A DNA stretch of 64,000 nt, taken from the NCBI GenBank assembly GCA_016789605.1, contig JAEUQO010000222.1, positions 1-64,000 on the forward strand, written 5' to 3'. The notes under the pieces are model-generated. The model was given only the letters and a program-made list of their open reading frames with translations, had not been told where the DNA came from and searched no databases. The position numbers were made by a program, and so were the translations under genes. This stretch comes from Acidobacteriota bacterium (lineage in GTDB: Bacteria; Acidobacteriota; Blastocatellia; RBC074). Every line of letters starts with the position of its first letter. Positions within the stretch are counted from its first letter, which is position 1. Shown one piece after another: positions 8,847 through 18,162 of this stretch.

Positions 8847-9521
8847 ATGCCCGCGAATCTACACGATTGGAATCTGCCTGCCAGTGACGCCATTGCCGTA
8901 CAACAACGATTGCGCGAACTGGTACGGATAGAACCGCCGAAAACCCCGATTCACACCATTGCCGGCGCAGACGTTTCGTTCAATAAGTTCTCCGAAACGA
9001 TCTATGCCGGCATTGTCGTGTTAGAACTCGCCTCGTTGCGCACCATCGAATCTGTGGGTGTGCGCACGACCACCAAATTCCCTTACATTCCCGGTCTGCT
9101 CAGTTTTCGCGAAATCCCCGCCTTGCTCGAAGTCTGGGAGCGGTTGCAAACCAAACCGGACGCGCTGATGTTGGATGGTCAGGGATTGGCGCATCCGCGT
9201 CGTTTTGGCCTGGCCTGCCATATCGGTGTATGGCTGGATTTACCAACCTTGGGCTGCGCCAAAAGTTTGTATGTGGGCAAACACGACGAACTGCCCCTCG
9301 CAGCGGGCAGCCAGGCTCCCTTGCTGGATCGCGGTGAACAGGTAGGCGTGGCCTTACGCACCAAACGGAAAGTCGCGCCGGTGTACGTTTCCGTCGGACA
9401 TTTGCTCGATCTGCCCACGGCTATCGCCCTGACGCTGCAAACCGCTCCCAAATACCGCCAGCCAGAACCTACGCGTCAGGCGCATTTACTCGTCAACCGT
9501 TTGAGAACCGCGGACCAATAA
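8847..9521 (+). CDS. nfi: Endonuclease V (deoxyinosine endonuclease)
   Basis: A 224-residue repair nuclease that nicks the second phosphodiester bond 3' of deoxyinosine. The diagnostic motifs are present: AGADVSF with catalytic Asp42, FPYIPGLLSFRE with the wedge motif and Glu89, and DGQGLAHPRRFGLACHIG with Asp110. Length matches the family. It starts 23 bases after the FKBP gene and probably shares its transcript; a strong bidirectional hairpin follows. Confidence 0.95.
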   Translation: MPANLHDWNLPASDAIAVQQRLRELVRIEPPKTPIHTIAGADVSFNKFSETIYAGIVVLELASLRTIESVGVRTTTKFPYIPGLLSFREIPALLEVWERLQTKPDALMLDGQGLAHPRRFGLACHIGVWLDLPTLGCAKSLYVGKHDELPLAAGSQAPLLDRGEQVGVALRTKRKVAPVYVSVGHLLDLPTAIALTLQTAPKYRQPEPTRQAHLLVNRLRTADQ

Positions 9522-9530
9522 GCCCATATA

Positions 9531-9575
9531 ACAAAGAGTGCGCGCCAATCGGTGTGATTGGCGCGCACTCTTTGT
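9531..9575. terminator. Bidirectional intrinsic terminator
   Basis: A perfect 20-bp inverted repeat (9531-9550 and 9556-9575) with a five-base loop lies between the convergent nfi and PEGA-protein genes. The stem starts with ACAAAG and ends with CTTTGT, giving a short T-run on either strand. The stem is unusually long for its loop. Confidence 0.85.
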
Positions 9576-9590
9576 TGGTTGTTCAGCGCA

Positions 9591-10451
9591 TTAGCGCCGA
9601 ACCGTTTCAGCCCGGTCCACGCGAATCAGGGAAACCTTTCCGCCCGGAATAAATAGCTTCTGTTCCCAAGCCGGTTTGCCCGCGCACATCACTGAAATGT
9701 GATGAACGCCCGCGCGCAAACGAATCGTGCGCGGCGCCCAGCCACTGTAAGAATCGTCAATATAAATGCGGGCTTGCGCATCGGAACACTCAATCGTCAG
9801 TTCCCCAACGTTAGCATCCAGCGACGGCAAATCGCGCGCGCCGGGCACAACCGGCACACTCTGCGCTTCGGCAGCAACATCACTGACTTGGCTTGCCATA
9901 AGGGGCGCAGGCGCAAGCGCAGCCCGTGGTTCAGTCAGCGCAACATCCGCGCTTGGACTTCCGGCAGGAGCCAGCGCCGCAACATCCAACGCAGATGTCA
10001 GCCAGCGATTCACGCTTTCGATGGTGTAATCGCGGTTGGTCAATTCGCGCGAAAAGCGCAAATTGATGCGCGGTTGCCGACGAACGGCGAAAGGATTGAA
10101 CGAGCTTTTCGGCTTTTCGCCGCTTTTGCTGAAAATCAGTTCAATGCCACGATCACTGGCCTTGAAACTTTTGATGGTCAGCTCTTCTCCCGGCTGGGCT
10201 GCGTTTGTGTCAGCAGCCGTTTCGGGTTGCCGCCACGCGCCATCCATCATTTCCAGTCCACGCCGAGTCGCGGGAATGGCTAATTTTGCACGCACGGTTT
10301 TGCCAACGTAATGTCGGGTCAGCGCCCGTTTGGCATCTCCATACCAATCTTCCTCCGGTAAACGCCGCTCTTGCGCAAAAGAGACCAAGCTCAACACAGC
10401 GGCAGACAGAATTGCCACGAACATCGCGGTACGAGGAGAGAATCTTTTCAT
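9591..10451 (-). CDS. Secreted PEGA-domain protein of unknown function
   Basis: A 286-residue exported protein with an N-terminal signal peptide (hydrophobic to about residue 26, cleavage near SFAQE). Residues 120-215 are Ala/Pro-rich linker. The C-terminal 65 residues (ARIYIDDSYSGWAPRTIRLRAG then HHISV) look like a PEGA domain, a beta-sandwich often found on surface proteins of this phylum. GAGG stands eight bases before the ATG. It lies downstream of the GWxTD gene on the same strand but behind a hairpin. No catalytic residues seen. Confidence 0.7.
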   Translation of the reverse strand: MKRFSPRTAMFVAILSAAVLSLVSFAQERRLPEEDWYGDAKRALTRHYVGKTVRAKLAIPATRRGLEMMDGAWRQPETAADTNAAQPGEELTIKSFKASDRGIELIFSKSGEKPKSSFNPFAVRRQPRINLRFSRELTNRDYTIESVNRWLTSALDVAALAPAGSPSADVALTEPRAALAPAPLMASQVSDVAAEAQSVPVVPGARDLPSLDANVGELTIECSDAQARIYIDDSYSGWAPRTIRLRAGVHHISVMCAGKPAWEQKLFIPGGKVSLIRVDRAETVRR

Positions 10452-10571
10452 AATGAAACCTCAAGTAGCTGTTGCGGTCAGATCGGGGCAGTCATAATGC
10501 CCGCGCGGGAGATTGTTAGTGGTGACGCGGGCCGGAGGGGGAAAACTGGGGAGTCGAAGGTTTAGGAGGAA

Positions 10572-10605
10572 GGGTTGTGAGTGACCGGATGGCAACTCAC
10601 AACCC
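10572..10605 (-). terminator. Hairpin after the GWxTD gene
   Basis: Arms 10572-10582 and 10595-10605 pair perfectly over 11 bp with a 12-base loop, 18 bases beyond the GWxTD stop codon. No clear T-run follows on the minus strand (it reads TTCCTCC), while the plus strand does read GTTTTGTCTTT. A transcript-end or processing hairpin is most likely. Confidence 0.5.
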
Positions 10606-10622
10606 GTTTTGTCTTTGCAGTG

Positions 10623-12290
10623 CTATTTGACCTGGAAGGTGTCTTTATCAGTGGTGACCATCGTGCCAGCCACGTTGTCTTTAATCGTCACCTGCACATC
10701 GTAAAAGCCCGGTTCGAAGTTCTTGAGCGGGATCAAACGCGCCAACGTGATTTGCTGGCTGTTGATCGTGCTCAGACTGCTCTTGCCGTCTTCCTTAATG
10801 CGCATCACTTCCTTGTCTTTACGCGAAACGACATATTCGATGTCCACGCTGGGCCGCAACGTCGCCTGGTCAATCGCCACGTTGTAAACCTGCATGTAAA
10901 CGCCCATCGTTTGATCTTTCTTGAATTCGCCAGTCGCATTCGGCACGACTTTCAGCGACCCAAGCACAAATTGGCCGCTTGGCAAACGCCCGGCCAACGG
11001 TTCGATCTTCGAAGCCAGGATCATCGTCGAAGTCGCCAATTTTCCTTCTTCAAATTTGGGCACCACGAAACCTTGTTTGATGACGCCCGTCTTGCCACTG
11101 TTCACGTCGCGCACCACCAGGTCAATTTTGTAGTTGCCCGGCGCAAGCACAACGTTTTTCTGATAGGCAGACTTTTGCTGCATACCAATTTCCAGCGCTT
11201 CCGGCGTGTAGCTGGAAGTCACCACGTCTTCAAATTGACCGGCGCGTCGGCCAGCCACATTGGTGATTTTGGCGTAAATGTTGATCGCGGCTTGCGGCAA
11301 TCCGCCGGATTCTTTGTAGACAAGATCGTTGTTTTCCAACTGGACGGTGAAGGAAGTCAGGACGGCCGTTTCTGTCACGCGCAGCAGGTTGATGTTCAAC
11401 CCAGCGCTGAGCACGTCAAAACTCGCTTTCGGCAATTCAGATTCGCTGGCGAGCGCAGCCAGGTCATTGAATTTGACTTTGGGCGGACGCTGCAAACGCG
11501 CCAACAAATCGAGTTTTTCAAACGGCTGGTCTTTGGCGCGCATGCCAAACATCTGACCGTTTTGCCCTTGTCCGTTATTGCCAAACATACCGTTGCCGAT
11601 ACGGTCGGCTTTGCTCGACAAACCGAGCTGTTCTGCCAGGGTCAAACCGGCGTTCGGCGTATAGAGCAAGGCGTCTTTTTCGTTCGGGTTGCGCGCAATA
11701 CGATATTCGCCGGAACCAGTCGGGTCTACGAATTCGATTTCAACGTCAGACCCAACGCCTTCGATGTAACGATACCACCAGATTTCAAACGGATAGGTCG
11801 AAGTCGAACCGCCGCCTTCCCAAACCGGGCGATCATAGCTGCCGCCTGACGGGTGCGATTCGATTTGGTCAGGCTTGCCGAACATGATGTACATACGCCC
11901 ACGATCCGTTTTCCAGCCAGGGATACCGCTGGTGTAATGCTCGTTGGCATAGGCAATGCGCTGATAATACTCTTCGCGATATTCGTTGCCGTCCGTGTCA
12001 GGATCGGGATCGCGGCGCAGCCAGAATTGTTCGATGAACTGCTCGCGCTCGTCGTCGGTTTTCAACGAATTGAAGGTCTTGCGCTCTTCATCGGTGATGA
12101 TCCACGCCACGTCTTCGTTGACCCAGCGCTTATACACGCTGCTGACGCCTTCTTTGGAAGGCTTATCTTTTTTCTTCTTCTGCTCTTTCCCCTCCTGGGC
12201 AAAAACAGAAACCGAAGAAAACACGAGGCTAAGAATCAGAGAAAGCGCAGTCGAACGCGCCAACGTACCTGTAAACATACGATCTTGCAT
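10623..12290 (-). CDS. GWxTD-domain secreted protein
   Basis: A 555-residue exported protein with a signal peptide (about residues 1-31) followed by a lysine-rich segment. Residues 50-180 form the GWxTD domain: [19 protein letters not shown], then [26 protein letters not shown] and [18 protein letters not shown]. The remainder is a predicted beta-rich region with repeated '[10 protein letters not shown]' style strands. GWxTD proteins are frequent in Acidobacteriota and Bacteroidota-like envelopes; their biochemical role is not established. GAGGAG nine bases upstream supports the ATG at 12290. Confidence 0.92.
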   Translation of the reverse strand: MQDRMFTGTLARSTALSLILSLVFSSVSVFAQEGKEQKKKKDKPSKEGVSSVYKRWVNEDVAWIITDEERKTFNSLKTDDEREQFIEQFWLRRDPDPDTDGNEYREEYYQRIAYANEHYTSGIPGWKTDRGRMYIMFGKPDQIESHPSGGSYDRPVWEGGGSTSTYPFEIWWYRYIEGVGSDVEIEFVDPTGSGEYRIARNPNEKDALLYTPNAGLTLAEQLGLSSKADRIGNGMFGNNGQGQNGQMFGMRAKDQPFEKLDLLARLQRPPKVKFNDLAALASESELPKASFDVLSAGLNINLLRVTETAVLTSFTVQLENNDLVYKESGGLPQAAINIYAKITNVAGRRAGQFEDVVTSSYTPEALEIGMQQKSAYQKNVVLAPGNYKIDLVVRDVNSGKTGVIKQGFVVPKFEEGKLATSTMILASKIEPLAGRLPSGQFVLGSLKVVPNATGEFKKDQTMGVYMQVYNVAIDQATLRPSVDIEYVVSRKDKEVMRIKEDGKSSLSTINSQQITLARLIPLKNFEPGFYDVQVTIKDNVAGTMVTTDKDTFQVK

Positions 12291-12694
12291 AGGGTTTCTC
12301 TCCTCTCGGTAATGGCTGCCTGATCCGCATCCGGTAAAAAGGCATGCTCAGAACGGAGTTGGCGCAACTGTTTGCCACCTTTTTCTCCATTACGCACAAC
12401 GTCAGGCCTGCCGGTCAAATTGCTCAAGCTCGCGTACGTGCCAGTCTTAAGTGTCTGATCCGTAAACCGAGTTGGAAGGTTTATCGCAGTGGGCAGTGTA
12501 CGCGAGCCGCGCAAAGTGCGTCAAGCCAAGCCTTTTGTTGCGTAAAACAGTCCGTGGCAAGGGCTGGCCCGCTGTCCAGAACACCAAAGTTTGACATCCC
12601 CCAGACCTTCTGTTAGTTTCCCGGCTTTGTCTGGCGCTGCCTGGATTTATAAGATGCTTTATTATGATGCCTTTGGGCGAGCACATTACCCCGT
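12291..12694. promoter_or_regulatory. Divergent control region with candidate promoter
   Basis: A 404-base gene-free gap between divergent genes. For the rightward gene I see TTGTCT (12627-12632), 17 bases, then TAAGAT (12650-12655), placing a start about 33 bases before the ATG. A second candidate is TTGACA (12591-12596), 17 bases, TAGTTT (12614-12619). No repeat or RNA gene was recognised in the remainder. Confidence 0.45.
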
Positions 12695-13714
12695 ATGGTT
12701 CAAGTAACGCGTTTCTGGCAGGAGAATGTCTCACGTTGGCGTGCCAGCCTCATCGCAATCGTCGTTGGGCTGGCCTTCTTCAATGCTGGCTGCGCCAGCT
12801 TGGTAAAGGTGCGGGACAATTCCATCCCTAAACTGCTCACGCCGGTAACCGACGCCAAATTCAACGATTTGCTCAGTCAGTTACAACCTTTCACTGATTT
12901 GCAGGCCCTGCGCGCCTCTCAGGTTTACATCCAATTCATTGACGCAGAATCGTCGGAAAAATTCCGCTATGAAGCGGACTCGATTCTGTTGCTCAACCGT
13001 CCGGACAAAATCCGCCTGCTCATTCAAGCGCCGGGGATCAAGACCAAAATCTCTGACATGGTTTCAGAGTCGAACCAGTTCAAGGTCGGCATCTATTATC
13101 CCAGCGAATACCGCCGCTTTTTGTTAGGCACCAATGATGCCGATTACAGCATGTGGCGCGCCCGGTTGGCCGAAAAAGAACGCCGCAGCGGATTGACGTC
13201 GGCACGCCCCTTTCACTTTACCGAAGCGCTGATGATGCGTCCGGTGCAATTGCGCGATGCGCGGTTCGCGTATGCGCTGGAAGAATCCTTGCAAGAAGAA
13301 GCCGATACGCGTCCCGGAGCCAAAAAAGGCGCGCGCGTGTTGCGTAGCTTTTACGTGATTTCGGAAGTTGAGCTGGGCAATGGCGAGCAAGGTCCGGCGC
13401 TCGTACGTCGTCGTTTCTGGTTTGACCGTACCAATGGCGCAAAGTTTGCCCGCCAGCAAATTTTCGACGCGCAAGGAAATCTGACATCAGAGGTCACCTA
13501 TTCCGACTTCAAAAAGCTGCGCGCTGATAGCCCGGAGTTGTGGCCTGGCGTCGTGCTCGTTCATCGTCCTCACGACGGTTATTCTGCGCGTCTGACGTTC
13601 ACAGAAGAAAAGTTCGAATTAAATCCGACATTGCCGCCCAACGCATTTGTACTCGCGAACACAGACAATTTACCGGAAACAGATTTAGATAAGGATAAAC
13701 CGGTGAAACCGTAA
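12695..13714 (+). CDS. LolB-like outer-membrane lipoprotein (DUF4292-like)
   Basis: A 339-residue lipoprotein. After a hydrophobic segment (about 18-30) the lipobox FFNAGC places the acylated cysteine at residue 33. The body reads as a LolA/LolB-type half barrel: strands around [28 protein letters not shown] and a long C-terminal strand region ending [18 protein letters not shown]. Function as a lipoprotein acceptor is inferred from the fold and from the ABC permease, ATPase and LolA genes just downstream. No ribosome site is visible before the ATG. An extended family (DUF4292) of unknown function is an equally good label. Confidence 0.65.
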   Translation: MVQVTRFWQENVSRWRASLIAIVVGLAFFNAGCASLVKVRDNSIPKLLTPVTDAKFNDLLSQLQPFTDLQALRASQVYIQFIDAESSEKFRYEADSILLLNRPDKIRLLIQAPGIKTKISDMVSESNQFKVGIYYPSEYRRFLLGTNDADYSMWRARLAEKERRSGLTSARPFHFTEALMMRPVQLRDARFAYALEESLQEEADTRPGAKKGARVLRSFYVISEVELGNGEQGPALVRRRFWFDRTNGAKFARQQIFDAQGNLTSEVTYSDFKKLRADSPELWPGVVLVHRPHDGYSARLTFTEEKFELNPTLPPNAFVLANTDNLPETDLDKDKPVKP

Positions 13715-13847
13715 GCAGCACAACAACTGGTGAACGCAGCGGTATCATCGCTGTTGACGCCCGTGGTGGTTGCTGAGCGCAACGGTCTGGTGCGAAATCT
13801 GTCACCACGCCAACGCGGGCAAAACCTGAATCGAACGGATCGTTTTT

Positions 13848-14945
13848 ATGGATAGTTTGGTCATCTCAAGTCTTCGCCAACGCCCGACGCGCACCTTGAT
13901 CAGCGTGCTCGGCGTCGCGCTGGGAGTCATCCTGGTCGCTCTTAATACCGGCTTGGTTGAAGGTATGCTGAATGACCGGTTGCGGCGCGAACAAGGCGTA
14001 GGCGCGGAAATCGAATTTGCCCGGCAAAGCAGCGGCGGATGGTCACCGTCATCGGTAATGTCGCTTGATACACGCTATGACGACCCCTTGAAACAGATTG
14101 CGGGCGTAAAAACCGTCAGCCCGGTTGGACGTCACGTGCAAAGCGGTAATAGCGGGTTGGGTTTTGAAGTCGTCGAAGGCATTGATTTCCCCAGCTATGC
14201 GGAAATGAGCGGTTTGCAGATCATTGAAGGTCGTGTTTTTCAAGCTGATGACGAAGTGATCATTGACCAGTTCAAAGCGCAGCACAACAAGCTTTCGGTC
14301 GGCAGCGAAATTCAGGTTTTCGGCAAAACGCTCAAGGTTGCAGGCATTTACGCGCCGGAAATCGGCTCACGCATCAAACTTTCACTCGATGCGCTACAAA
14401 ACTACCTGGCCGCGCCGAACAAATGCTCCACGATCCTGATCAAAGTAGACGATCCCGCGCGACAAGAAGAAATTCAGCAGCAAATCGCCGCCAAATTACC
14501 GGGCAACCACGTCATCCTGCGTCGCAACCTGAACCTGGGAATGAGCAACAGCATTCCCGGCATTAAAGGATTTGTCAGGGCTGTCCTTGGGCTTTCGGTC
14601 GTGGTCAGTACGCTGGTCATCTTGCTGGCAATGTATACGACCATCACCGAACGCACACGCGAAATCGGCATTATGAAATCGCTGGGTGCGCCCAAAAGCT
14701 ACATCATCGGCGTAATTGAACGTGAAGCGCTGGCGATTAGCGCCATTGGAGTGGTGTTGGGATTCGTTGTCTCTCTGCTGGCGGCCTGGGCAATTGAGCG
14801 CGCGACAACCTTGCAATTGGAATTTCAATGGTCGTGGCTGTTGACGGCTGCACTCTTGGGATTGGCAGGAGGCGCGCTCGGCGCGTTGTATCCGGCAATC
14901 CGCGCTGCCAACCAGGACCCAGTAAAGGCACTGGCTTACGAATAA
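13848..14945 (+). CDS. FtsX-type ABC transporter permease
   Basis: A 365-residue permease with the MacB/FtsX plan: one membrane span near residues 12-35, a periplasmic domain of about 200 residues, and three spans in the C-terminal 120 residues preceded by the coupling segment [16 protein letters not shown]. LolC/E and MacB share this shape. The ATPase follows after four bases, so the two form one transporter (probably two permease and two ATPase subunits). Position next to LolA- and LolB-like genes suggests lipoprotein or lipid extraction instead of antibiotic export. Confidence 0.88.
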   Translation: MDSLVISSLRQRPTRTLISVLGVALGVILVALNTGLVEGMLNDRLRREQGVGAEIEFARQSSGGWSPSSVMSLDTRYDDPLKQIAGVKTVSPVGRHVQSGNSGLGFEVVEGIDFPSYAEMSGLQIIEGRVFQADDEVIIDQFKAQHNKLSVGSEIQVFGKTLKVAGIYAPEIGSRIKLSLDALQNYLAAPNKCSTILIKVDDPARQEEIQQQIAAKLPGNHVILRRNLNLGMSNSIPGIKGFVRAVLGLSVVVSTLVILLAMYTTITERTREIGIMKSLGAPKSYIIGVIEREALAISAIGVVLGFVVSLLAAWAIERATTLQLEFQWSWLLTAALLGLAGGALGALYPAIRAANQDPVKALAYE

Positions 14946-14949
14946 ACCT

Positions 14950-15642
14950 ATGAACGCAATTCTGAAAACAGAAGACCTGCGAATGACTTACCGCATCGGC
15001 AAGGTGGATGTGAATGCCTTGCGCGGAGTGAATTTGGCAGTGCCGCCCGGCGAATTTATTTCCATCATGGGGCCGTCCGGTTGTGGCAAATCCACGCTCC
15101 TACACATTCTGGGCGGATTGTTACAACCGAGCGCCGGACGCGTGCTGGTGGACGGCGAAGACCTGGCCGCGATGGGGGATGCTGCGCGCACAGATATGCG
15201 CCGCCGCAAAATCGGGTTTGTGTTTCAGCGCTTCAACCTCTTTCCGGCGCTGACAGCAGAAGGCAATCTGAATGTAGCCGAACGCATCCACGGTGATGGG
15301 GCGCAAAAGATGACCAGCGAGGAGCGGCGCGAAGTCTTGCGCTTATTAAAGCTGGAAAATAAAATGCACCATAAACCTTTAGAGCTTTCAGGTGGTGAAC
15401 AACAGCGAGTTGCCATCGCACGCGCGATCGTCAATCGTCCAGCGATCATTTTGGCGGACGAGCCGACCGGCAACCTCGACTCAGAGAATTCAGCAATCGT
15501 GCTGGAAATGCTGCAAAAGCTCAATCAGGAGTTCAAACAGACCATTGTCATGATCACGCATAACCCCGAAGCGGCAGCTATTGCCAATCGGACCGTGGAA
15601 ATGCGCGATGGGATGATTATCAACCAAGGGTCGCGCGCCTAG
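14950..15642 (+). CDS. ABC transporter ATP-binding protein, LolD/MacB type
   Basis: A 230-residue ATPase with Walker [10 protein letters not shown] (about residue 39), signature [14 protein letters not shown] and Walker [14 protein letters not shown], followed by the H-loop MITH. The size and DEPTGNLDS string are typical of the LolD/FtsE/MacB group that partners with FtsX-type permeases. It starts four bases after the permease stop with no own ribosome site, consistent with translational coupling. Confidence 0.93.
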   Translation: MNAILKTEDLRMTYRIGKVDVNALRGVNLAVPPGEFISIMGPSGCGKSTLLHILGGLLQPSAGRVLVDGEDLAAMGDAARTDMRRRKIGFVFQRFNLFPALTAEGNLNVAERIHGDGAQKMTSEERREVLRLLKLENKMHHKPLELSGGEQQRVAIARAIVNRPAIILADEPTGNLDSENSAIVLEMLQKLNQEFKQTIVMITHNPEAAAIANRTVEMRDGMIINQGSRA

Positions 15643-15675
15643 ACAACACCAGGTGCGGCGACAGCCAGAAGTGCT

Positions 15676-16092
15676 ATGAAGTCATTACTCAGTGGGATCA
15701 AAAACGTTTTACTTTGGTCGTATGAGCGCGGCACCTGGCAATATGACATTCTTTGTCTGCTCATTATCGCGATGGTCTTTTTAGTTCCTAGCCGATATTT
15801 TGGTGACCGGGACAGGGTTCTGCCCCTCTTACCGTCGTCGTCTCAGGCAAAGACCGGGGTGCCATCAGCATCTAATGTTTCGGCACAGATGGCTGAGGCC
15901 AAGATTCGGTTTATTGAAACAAAGGAATTGGAAGCGTTTTTGCAGCAGCAAAATAAGCTGGAGTTGCTGAACTCTCCGGGTCAAGCTATCGTTCTGTATC
16001 TGCGCGCTGAACTGAAGCGCGAGGTTGTAGTTCTAAAACAAGAGCCGTTTATGCAAGAAGGACGGCCGGGTTATCAAGTGACGTTTCAGTAA
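15676..16092 (+). CDS. Small single-pass membrane protein, unrecognised
   Basis: A 138-residue protein that I do not recognise. It has an N-terminal amphipathic stretch with WSYERGTWQYD, one membrane span (about residues 24-42, ending LVPSRYFGD) and an exported-looking C-terminal domain of about 90 residues with a helix rich in Lys/Glu (AEAKIRFIETKELEAFLQQ). It sits 33 bases after the ATPase and before LolA in the same direction, so it may be an accessory of that transport system. No catalytic motif is visible. Confidence 0.7.
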   Translation: MKSLLSGIKNVLLWSYERGTWQYDILCLLIIAMVFLVPSRYFGDRDRVLPLLPSSSQAKTGVPSASNVSAQMAEAKIRFIETKELEAFLQQQNKLELLNSPGQAIVLYLRAELKREVVVLKQEPFMQEGRPGYQVTFQ

Positions 16093-16147
16093 GAGGAGTC
16101 CAAACGGTTATAACCCCAAGCCATACTGGAAGATGGAGAAGGTTCGA

Positions 16148-16855
16148 ATGAAAAAAATGATGATTCTGGTTGCGCTCGTTGGCCTGTTGCTCCTGCCGGG
16201 AGTCGGGTCTTTTGCGACAGCCAGCACACAGCCCCAATTATTGACTGGCATTCTCAACAAAATGGAGAAAGCCAATCAGGACTTGAAAAGCCTGAAAGCT
16301 GAGATGGTTTTGCAAAAAACCAACTCCCAACTGGGCATCACCGACACCGAATACGGACAGGTGATGTTCAAACCGACACAAGGCAAAACCAAACAGAAAC
16401 TGCGGATTGATTACACCAAACCCAGCAAAGACATCATTGCGGTGGATGGCGACGATTTCACCTTCTACCAACCGCGCATCAATCGCGCAATCAAAGGTTT
16501 GGCGTCCAAGGTTGGCAAAGGCAAACAAGACGGGTTTGCTCAGTTTATTACCATTGCGCTGAGCGGATCGCTCAGGTCATCCAACGGTAAATACAGCGTC
16601 AGCTTTGTGAAAGACGAATCTGTGAATGGCGTGCTGGCCAGCGTGTTGCGGTTGACGCCCAAAGGCGCTGATTCGTTCAGCACCATGGACATCTGGGTCA
16701 ATCAGCAAAACTGGTTGCCGGTACAACTGAAAGGCGTGGAACGCAACGGTGATTACACGGTTGTCACCTTCAAGAACATTCAGTTGAATTCCAACCTTGC
16801 GGATTCCGCTTTTGCGGTGAATCTGCCGAGCGGAACCAAAATTGACAAGCTGTAA
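16148..16855 (+). CDS. LolA-like outer-membrane lipoprotein carrier
   Basis: A 235-residue periplasmic protein with a signal peptide (residues 1-24, ending near FATAS). The mature part follows the LolA half-barrel: helix LLTGILNKMEKANQDLKSLKAEM, then QKLRIDYTKPSKDIIAVDGDDFTFYQPRINRAI and NWLPVQLKGVERNGDYTVVTF. LolA ferries lipoproteins from an FtsX-type ABC exporter to an outer-membrane acceptor, matching the neighbours. ATG at 16148 is preferred to 16133 because AGAAGG lies five bases ahead. Confidence 0.85.
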   Translation: MKKMMILVALVGLLLLPGVGSFATASTQPQLLTGILNKMEKANQDLKSLKAEMVLQKTNSQLGITDTEYGQVMFKPTQGKTKQKLRIDYTKPSKDIIAVDGDDFTFYQPRINRAIKGLASKVGKGKQDGFAQFITIALSGSLRSSNGKYSVSFVKDESVNGVLASVLRLTPKGADSFSTMDIWVNQQNWLPVQLKGVERNGDYTVVTFKNIQLNSNLADSAFAVNLPSGTKIDKL

Positions 16856-16920
16856 GCAGTAACTGCTGAAACGCCGCCCCAGCGTTTCGACCAGACATAT
16901 TCAATCTCACAACGGTTGCC

Positions 16921-16951
16921 AGAGGGACGAGTCATTCCTGCTCGTCCCTCT
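16921..16951 (+). terminator. Hairpin after lolA
   Basis: Arms 16921-16931 and 16941-16951 pair over 11 bp (AGAGGGACGAG with its complement) with a nine-base loop, 66 bases past the LolA-like stop. The downstream T-run is weak (TCGTT). It separates the Lol-like block from the radical SAM gene. Confidence 0.65.
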
Positions 16952-17039
16952 TCGTTAAGTACAAAACAAAAAAAGACAGCTTCTTGCAGACGAAGCATCA
17001 GGAGGAGCGGGACCTCGCCCGTCCCCGAAAAACTGCCCT

Positions 17040-18080
17040 ATGACACAAGACTTAAGCAGCAGCAAATCAAGCCGTATGTTGCGCGAAGCCAAATTGGTCG
17101 CCAAAGGTCTGGCTTCGACCAAACATCCGATCCTGGCGCATGTGATTCCGATGCGCCGCTGCAATCTGGCTTGCGGCTATTGCAACGAATACGACAAAGT
17201 CTCTGATCCGGTGCCGTTTGCCGAAATGCAACGGCGACTGGATAAGCTGGCGTCGTTCGGCACGTCTACGATCACCATCAGCGGCGGCGAGCCGATGCTG
17301 CATCCGCAAATTTTTGACATCATCTCCTATATCCGTTCGCACGGAATGATCGCTGGGCTGATCAGCAACGGCTATTACATGACACGGGAAAATATCGAGA
17401 AATTGAACCGTGCCGGATTGGAATACCTGCAAATCAGCATTGATAACGTCAAACCCGACAAAGTCTCGCAAAAAAGCCTGAAGGTGATTGACCGCTATTT
17501 GGGCTATTTGTCGGAACACGCCAAATTCCATATCAACATCAATTCCGTGATCGGCGGCGGCATCAAAAACCCCGAAGATGCCTTGGTTGTGGCGCAACGC
17601 GCCGTGGAACTCGGCTTTGGCTCGACGCTGGGCGTGATTCACGATGGCGACGGTCAGTTGAAACCGCTGAGCGGCGTGGAAGAGCAGGTGTACAAACAAT
17701 TGCGCCGCTATGGCAAAAAGAAGTTTGGCTGGTTGAATCAATTCCAGGATGATTTGGCATATGGTCGCCCGCACAACTGGCGCTGCCGCGCAGGCGCGCG
17801 TTACCTGTATATCTGCGAAGATGGCTTGGTGCATTATTGCTCCCAGCAACGCGGCTATCCTGGCATCCCGCTGGCGGAATACACGCGCGAACATCTGGAG
17901 CACGAATTCAACACGGAAAAGCCCTGCGCGAAATTCTGCACCATCGCCTGTGTGCAACAAGTAGCGATGCTCGACAATTGGCGCAAACCGCAACAGCCGT
18001 TTGACCTGCCCATCGAAGCGTTTCCCAAACACGCTGCCAAGGAAGACGTCGCCGAAGATGTGATCAGAGCCGAATCCTGA
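17040..18080 (+). CDS. Radical SAM enzyme with C-terminal cysteine cluster
   Basis: A 346-residue radical SAM protein. CNLACGYC (Cys41, 45, 48) binds the [4Fe-4S] cluster and [12 protein letters not shown] is the SAM-binding GGEP motif. Beyond the barrel, six further cysteines occur: one in WRCRAG, one in YICED, one in HYCSQ and three in [10 protein letters not shown]. This resembles the twitch/SPASM-type auxiliary cluster domains, but the spacing is not the canonical seven-cysteine SPASM pattern. No short precursor peptide gene was found beside it. The substrate is unknown; an AGGAGG is present but 33 bases ahead of the ATG, with a small stem between. Confidence 0.85.
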   Translation: MTQDLSSSKSSRMLREAKLVAKGLASTKHPILAHVIPMRRCNLACGYCNEYDKVSDPVPFAEMQRRLDKLASFGTSTITISGGEPMLHPQIFDIISYIRSHGMIAGLISNGYYMTRENIEKLNRAGLEYLQISIDNVKPDKVSQKSLKVIDRYLGYLSEHAKFHININSVIGGGIKNPEDALVVAQRAVELGFGSTLGVIHDGDGQLKPLSGVEEQVYKQLRRYGKKKFGWLNQFQDDLAYGRPHNWRCRAGARYLYICEDGLVHYCSQQRGYPGIPLAEYTREHLEHEFNTEKPCAKFCTIACVQQVAMLDNWRKPQQPFDLPIEAFPKHAAKEDVAEDVIRAES

Positions 18081-18101
18081 TCTAACAATGCGCGAAAATA
18101 G

Positions 18102-18144
18102 AAAGAGCACGAATCTCGTTTACCCGACAAGATTCGTGCTCTTT
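18102..18144. terminator. Bidirectional intrinsic terminator
   Basis: Arms 18102-18116 and 18130-18144 form a perfect 15-bp stem with a 13-base loop, between the convergent radical SAM and pyruvate kinase genes. AAAG at the outer left and CTTT at the outer right give short T-runs for both directions, followed by TACATTTTT on the plus side. Confidence 0.85.
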
Positions 18145-18162
18145 ACATTTTTCGGCGTGGCC

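Noticed and set aside
13848..15642. Reading the permease/ATPase pair as a MacB-type antibiotic exporter
   Set aside because: No MacA-type membrane-fusion protein or TolC-like gene is nearby, whereas LolA- and LolB-like genes flank the pair.
17067..18110. A 347-codon frame antisense to the radical SAM gene
   Set aside because: It runs through the terminator hairpin, lacks any motif, and the plus strand encodes clear CxxxCxxC and GGEP motifs.
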